Origin: Acanthochromis polyacanthus
Lineage: Eukaryota; Chordata; Actinopteri; Pomacentridae
Assembly: GCF_021347895.1 (NCBI RefSeq)
Contig: NC_067116.1
Span: 35,847,639 to 35,911,638 of the forward strand
Direction: 5' to 3'
Length of the DNA stretch: 64,000 bases
In this document: positions 59,851 through 64,000 of the stretch, piece after piece
How positions within the stretch are numbered: position 1 is the stretch's first letter
How the letters are laid out: each line of letters begins with the position of its first letter
Notes under the pieces: generated by a model
Seen by the model: only the letters and a program-made list of their open reading frames with translations
Told to the model about the DNA's origin: nothing
Databases searched by the model: none
Made by a program: the position numbers and the translations under genes

Positions 59851-60689
59851 AGAGACATTAAGGCATTAGTGCATCCAAATTGTCATATACACTCATTTAC
59901 TATGTACACAAGCAAACTGCTGATGAGATCTGACCTCAGGATCATTTCAGCAGGTTTCATTCATGCTGGATGTTTGGTGCTGAAACTTTCCTGTTTTATC
60001 ACCACTACGTCTGCTGAGGTTAGGAAATAGGTGTCTTGATCACATTTAACATTTAGGTCATGCATTTGCAGTCATGCAAAATATAATCAACAAGGTCATA
60101 AAATACCAACACAATTCTCAATCTGTGACTATGTTTCTCTTTAAAACAACAAAAAGTTGCCATACGTCTTTATCATTGGAGGGATTTTCATCTGATCTAC
60201 AAAGCATTGTCTGCTCTTTACCATAAGAACCAGCATTTGGGAATCCTTTTCCAATTTTAATTGTATGCATCTGATATTTTTTAATCCTGAAATATTCCAG
60301 CCTTAGGATGCTTCTGGAGCCAACATCCCCTCAGTATTTACTGTATTTGTTACTCAGTCTTCATCAGCTGACATCACATGAAAATGAACTTCAGGTAATT
60401 GAATGGGTTATTTTCCAGAGCTGTGAATGCTGGTGTTTGTTTATAGAGCAGATGCTACAGATTGTACATGTTTATTGTAGCAGGTACAGTGACTGATGGG
60501 AATAAACTACACTTACCGTCTTGCAGGTTTATGTATGCCTCTGCCAACTGCTGAAGTTCAGTTGGTTAAACTCTGATGTCTTTAATCTGTGACAACATTT
60601 TAAGAATCTGGTCTTGATCGTCGCTTTTAGAGCTCTATTTACTAGCTATATTATCTGAATTGGTGACACTATGAAATCACAAAGGAGCT
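59851..60689. other. Noncoding DNA, no gene seen
   Basis: AT-rich sequence with no recognisable feature. Confidence 0.45.
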
Positions 60690-60985
60690 TTACACATTAT
60701 CATCATGTGACATCTACATTGGGCTTTTATGAAGTTGTTCATCAACAGGAGTTTGACCCACAGGCAAGCAAAGGCCATGCTGAGGACAACAAAAAAGACC
60801 CCCAAAACAGCCACTGTTCAGACAATCTGCTGCAAATACTGCTTTTCCTCAAGTCCAAAGCAACACATCCACCAAGACTGAAGTGGATTTAAAGTTGTCA
60901 AGATATGCGAAGAACACATCCACATATCAGCATTCCTTGATTCATTAGTGAGATGTGAATTCAAGTTTTTAAAAGAGGTGGGCAC
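60690..60985 (+). repeat. Old interspersed repeat (copy 3)
   Basis: The most complete copy. It has CCCACAGGCAAGCAAAGGCC, AAAGACCCCCAAAACAGCCA, AAGTCCAAAGCAACACATCC, AGACTGAAGTGGATT and GTTGTCAAGATATGCGAAGA, in the order seen piecewise at 10455-10646, 11283-11400 and 57240-57430. The 73-codon frame here is an artefact. Confidence 0.6.
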
Positions 60986-61439
60986 CCAAGATCAGCGTCA
61001 TCAATTCCGTTGAAATACATTCACATTATCTGCTTCTGTTCCTGAGTTAGGGCATCGATTAAAGGCCAGAAAATTAAGAAAGAGGGAAGTGTTTTTGCAG
61101 AACATTATGATGTCACAGTGAAGTTGATCTCTGACTCTTTGAATATAGAATGTCGTCACTTCATTTTATCCTATTAGATGCGTGAAATTGTCTCCTAATT
61201 AAGATGTAAATTCAAGAGTTATGCTAAAAGATGTGTTTGACCTTTGTTACTGAGGAGGAGGGCCACACCTCAAACACACCTCTATTAACCTGGCACACCT
61301 GCTTATACCCGTTTAACACGTCAGGCACTGCCCACCTCCTTCTCTCAACCTCATCCTGCCACTCCCACCTGTCATCCACTCCTGCTCCCACCTTGTCTCC
61401 ACATCCCTCTCTACATCCAGTCATCCCCTCGTTTTTTAA
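60986..61439. other. Noncoding DNA, no gene seen
   Basis: A pyrimidine-rich, C-rich patch lies at 61325-61430. The 81-codon frame over it is low complexity. Confidence 0.4.
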
Positions 61440-61635
61440 TACATTACAGATTTTTGTAATTTCCAGACCCGATTAAGGCACAGTTAAGGAATGACAGTAA
61501 AGGTAGGGGAGGTGGGAGGGAAAATGCCACGCAGAATGACATCAACATTGATCCATAGAAACTGCAGTGAGGTGTTCAAGCCCCGAATTCATGGGTTGCC
61601 TGCTCAACCAGGTGAGCCATCTACCTGCCCTAAAC
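61440..61635 (-). mobile_element. tRNA-derived SINE, minus strand
   Basis: Read on the minus strand, the head is TGGCTCACCTGG (61608-61619), resembling an A box, then a decayed B box GGGGCTTGAACACC (61571-61584). The tail GTCATTCTGCGTGGCATTTT and a C-rich, T-rich stretch ending in TTTACTGTCATTCC follow. The tail resembles that of the SINE at 41245-41440, so both probably share a LINE-derived 3' end. Recognition is from memory of fish SINEs; ends are approximate. Confidence 0.6.
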
Positions 61636-62919
61636 ATCTCCTCTCTTCTGTCCTTGCTCCAGGCACGACTGTTGCCCACTAGAGATTGAAGAAAAAAATT
61701 AAAAAAAAAATCATCAGCTGAGATGGAATCTCCATCCTGAGTCTCTAATGGCCAAAAGGAAGCATAATGGCATCAGTCAACCAGATGAACTCTAGATCCA
61801 TCCTCAACCTTACATCCTAAATTCATCAACATCATCTAACACTACCTTTACTGATTAAATGTGTAAACTACAGAACTGTCCAGCCATGTTAGTCGTCAGC
61901 ATGGAGGGATGACTAGAACAAAGAGAGAGGACCTGCACACACAGACGGGTGTTTTAAACCTCGAGTTGTGTGGAGCTATAGATGTATAAACACTATAAAT
62001 GGACAGACTGAATTTTATTTTCCTGCATTTATATGAAGAATCAGGCAATACTTATTTGTTCTAGAGTGCAAATTGGCCCACCTTTTCATGTCATACACAG
62101 TTCAATCTGACACCCGAAACTGAGCAGTTGAGTCAACTTAATTGTGCAAGAAAAACTAGCAAAACAGTGCTGAAGCTGTCAGTCAGTCTCTGGACTTCTG
62201 ATCAAGCTAAATAAGTAAAAAGACCTGTGTAGAATGCAGATTTTCTGGGTTCTTAAACAACAGAAAAAACAAGGAAGAGAGGAGGAGGGCAGCAAACAGA
62301 AACCCAACTGAAATTTAGCTTAAATTTTTACACTAAACTAACCAGAAAGCAAATAATTTATAGGCTAGGTTTGCCCACGGTAAATCAAAACTGCCAAAGG
62401 AGGAGTGACTGCCTCCTTGGACTCATCGCAATGCTAGAAATGTGTTATTATATACACTGATAGGACAGTATCTAGTGACTACTTGTATGTGCACCCGAGA
62501 ATGACGACTCTGTGAATTTCTGATGAATTTCCTTGGAGAGGCCCAACTACAAAGCTGATGAATCCCATTCTTCTCAGGCCACCTGTTAGTTTGCTTGTCT
62601 AATTTCATACAGTTTAAAATTGAGACTGCATGTCGACTCAGAAGCGGCATTCACCCTGTTAAGGGCTTAGCATGACATTAGCGAAAGCCACATACCCAGG
62701 TGCATGAAAACAAACCACAAGTGCAGCTCATACCACACTGAGATGATGCAGACACCATTTGCATTTAAAAATTGTTCTAAATTAGTCTTTCTTGCTTGAA
62801 AAGACAGGAGGCTTTTCTAATTAACGTCAATTGGAGGTTCGGATCCAACAGGCTCAATTGCATAATATTCAAGCATATGCAGGGAACGTGATGAATTATC
62901 ACCCTCTCATCGTGGTGCA
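61636..62919. other. Noncoding DNA, no gene seen
   Basis: AT-rich sequence without recognisable exons or repeats. Confidence 0.45.
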
Positions 62920-63024
62920 TAAAGATACAGATGGTGAACTTTGAATGTGTTCTTTCTTTCAAAGCGTACCATGTCAGTGGGGAAATTAGAGAAACTCACT
63001 GAAACTGCACCATCTGTATCTTTA
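62920..63024. other. 17-bp inverted repeat enclosing two small hairpins
   Basis: TAAAGATACAGATGGTG (62920-62936) and CACCATCTGTATCTTTA (63008-63024) are exact reverse complements. Inside, CTTTGAA (62939-62945) pairs with TTCAAAG (62958-62964), and TCAGTG (62974-62979) pairs with CACTGA (62997-63002). A transcript could fold as a three-way branched structure. Because the arms begin and end with TA, the unit could also be a tiny Tc1/mariner-type MITE with TA target duplications. Confidence 0.65.
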
Positions 63025-64000
63025 CACTTGGTGTCAAGTGGGTTATTTAATTGAGGCAATTAAGCCTGTTTAAAACTGGGTGAATACATTTATAAATTAC
63101 ATTTTGTCGCATTTAAATTTCACACCTTTGCACTGCCAGGGTGAGTATAGCTACAGTATAGCTCGCAGCTAATCACATCTCGCAAAAAACGTGCATGTGT
63201 TACCCATATTCTTAGCAGGTGTCATCTTGAGTTGGATCAGTTTAATTGAAAGCAACTTTTATTATATATGCTCTCATGTAAAAAATTCAAATAAAATCAT
63301 CATTTTAGTCAATTTTCAGCTCTCTAAAGTATTTAAATATGCATTGGGCATCATCAAAAATGGTGATTTCATAATACTGCACACTCAAATGTTGCCTTCT
63401 TACAAAGCTTGGCCTGGGTTGGAACTGCTACTGATTCTGGTCTTGGTAGGAAACTGAAACAACACAGTATCTGTGTTCAGATTTCATATTACAAACCAAT
63501 TCTAAGGAGGTTTTGAGACTAGAGTGGCTTTACATCAGAAAGATTCCAACTACAGTATGCCTGCCATAAAATACTTGTGCCAATCTACTGCAAAACATGC
63601 ACAAAAGATGAAACAAAGGATCTGCTTAAAGCTATGAAAAAAATAATAATTGTAGCGAAGAAGCTCTAGGAACACTTGAGAACAAAATGAAATGATATTT
63701 TGATGTCCTTTGTGAAGCTTAATTGGCTCTCAGATGTTGTAAGGAGACATTTGATGATGCAAGAATTTAATGATTTCTAGATGTTAAAAAGAGCATGCAC
63801 TGTGCAAAGTCTAATGTATGAAATATTTGGATATAGAAGTAAAATTTGTCAGTCTTAACTCCTGCCAACAGAATTTTTTTGTGTCTTTTTGGAGAAACCG
63901 AGCATCTCCACTGGCAAAGATTTCCCAAAGAATCAAACATATGGCGAATGTTTTAGGTTTTTTGCCTTTGGTGCCACAACATACTGCATGGGGACTACTC
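63025..64000. other. Noncoding DNA, no gene seen
   Basis: AT-rich sequence to the window end. An 88-codon plus-strand frame (63191-63457) is hydrophobic and low complexity, without a recognisable domain. Confidence 0.45.

Overview
The window looks like noncoding DNA from a ray-finned (teleost) fish nuclear genome. The evidence is the composition (AT-rich, CpG-poor, with islands of decayed repeats), six long CA/GT microsatellites, two tRNA-derived SINE copies of a kind I know from fish, DNA-transposon relics and one broken LINE fragment. I found no intact protein-coding gene, no convincing exon, no true tRNA/rRNA/snRNA gene, and no prokaryotic, phage or CRISPR material. Most long reading frames come from microsatellites (poly Thr-His or Cys-Val), purine/pyrimidine tracts or transposon relics. 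Repeat-family calls rest on memory of fish repeats and on visible structure, not on a database search.

Layout. 1-1000: relics of interspersed repeats. 1000-10450: mostly unique noncoding DNA with a (CA)71 array (2748-2889), a tight hairpin (7518-7573) and a ZNF143-like motif (8755-8774). 10455-11400: an old repeat split by a younger terminal-hairpin element, flanked by a 10-bp direct repeat. 14010-14175: a complete 150-bp hAT-type MITE with an 8-bp target duplication. 15831-17300: a (CA)55 array, a polypurine tract and a cluster of three POU octamers. 19047-20589: homopolymer C and G runs and a GT array. 23810-25154: a TTAA-flanked, partly CpG-rich element with promoter-like motifs. 25741-27352: AT-rich repeat DNA, then a minus-strand LINE C-terminal relic with frameshifts.

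28315-35760: a CA array, a G-quadruplex pentamer array (34433-34455), and a cluster of repeat relics with a CTCF-like motif. 41104-41440: two interspersed repeats, one a tRNA-SINE. 45756-45905: a compact candidate regulatory block. 46249-51431: (CA)66 and compound simple repeats. 57240-61635: two further copies of the repeat seen at 10455, a (GT)56 array, a 24-nt G run and a second SINE on the minus strand. 62920-63024: a perfect 17-bp inverted repeat enclosing two smaller hairpins.

No genes here work together. The plausible functional content is cis-regulatory (octamer cluster, octamer/X-box block) or RNA-structural, and all of it is inference. I did not find a new multi-gene system. The best leads are the nested insertion at 10.5-11.4 kb, the TTAA element, the two hairpin loci and the two regulatory blocks.
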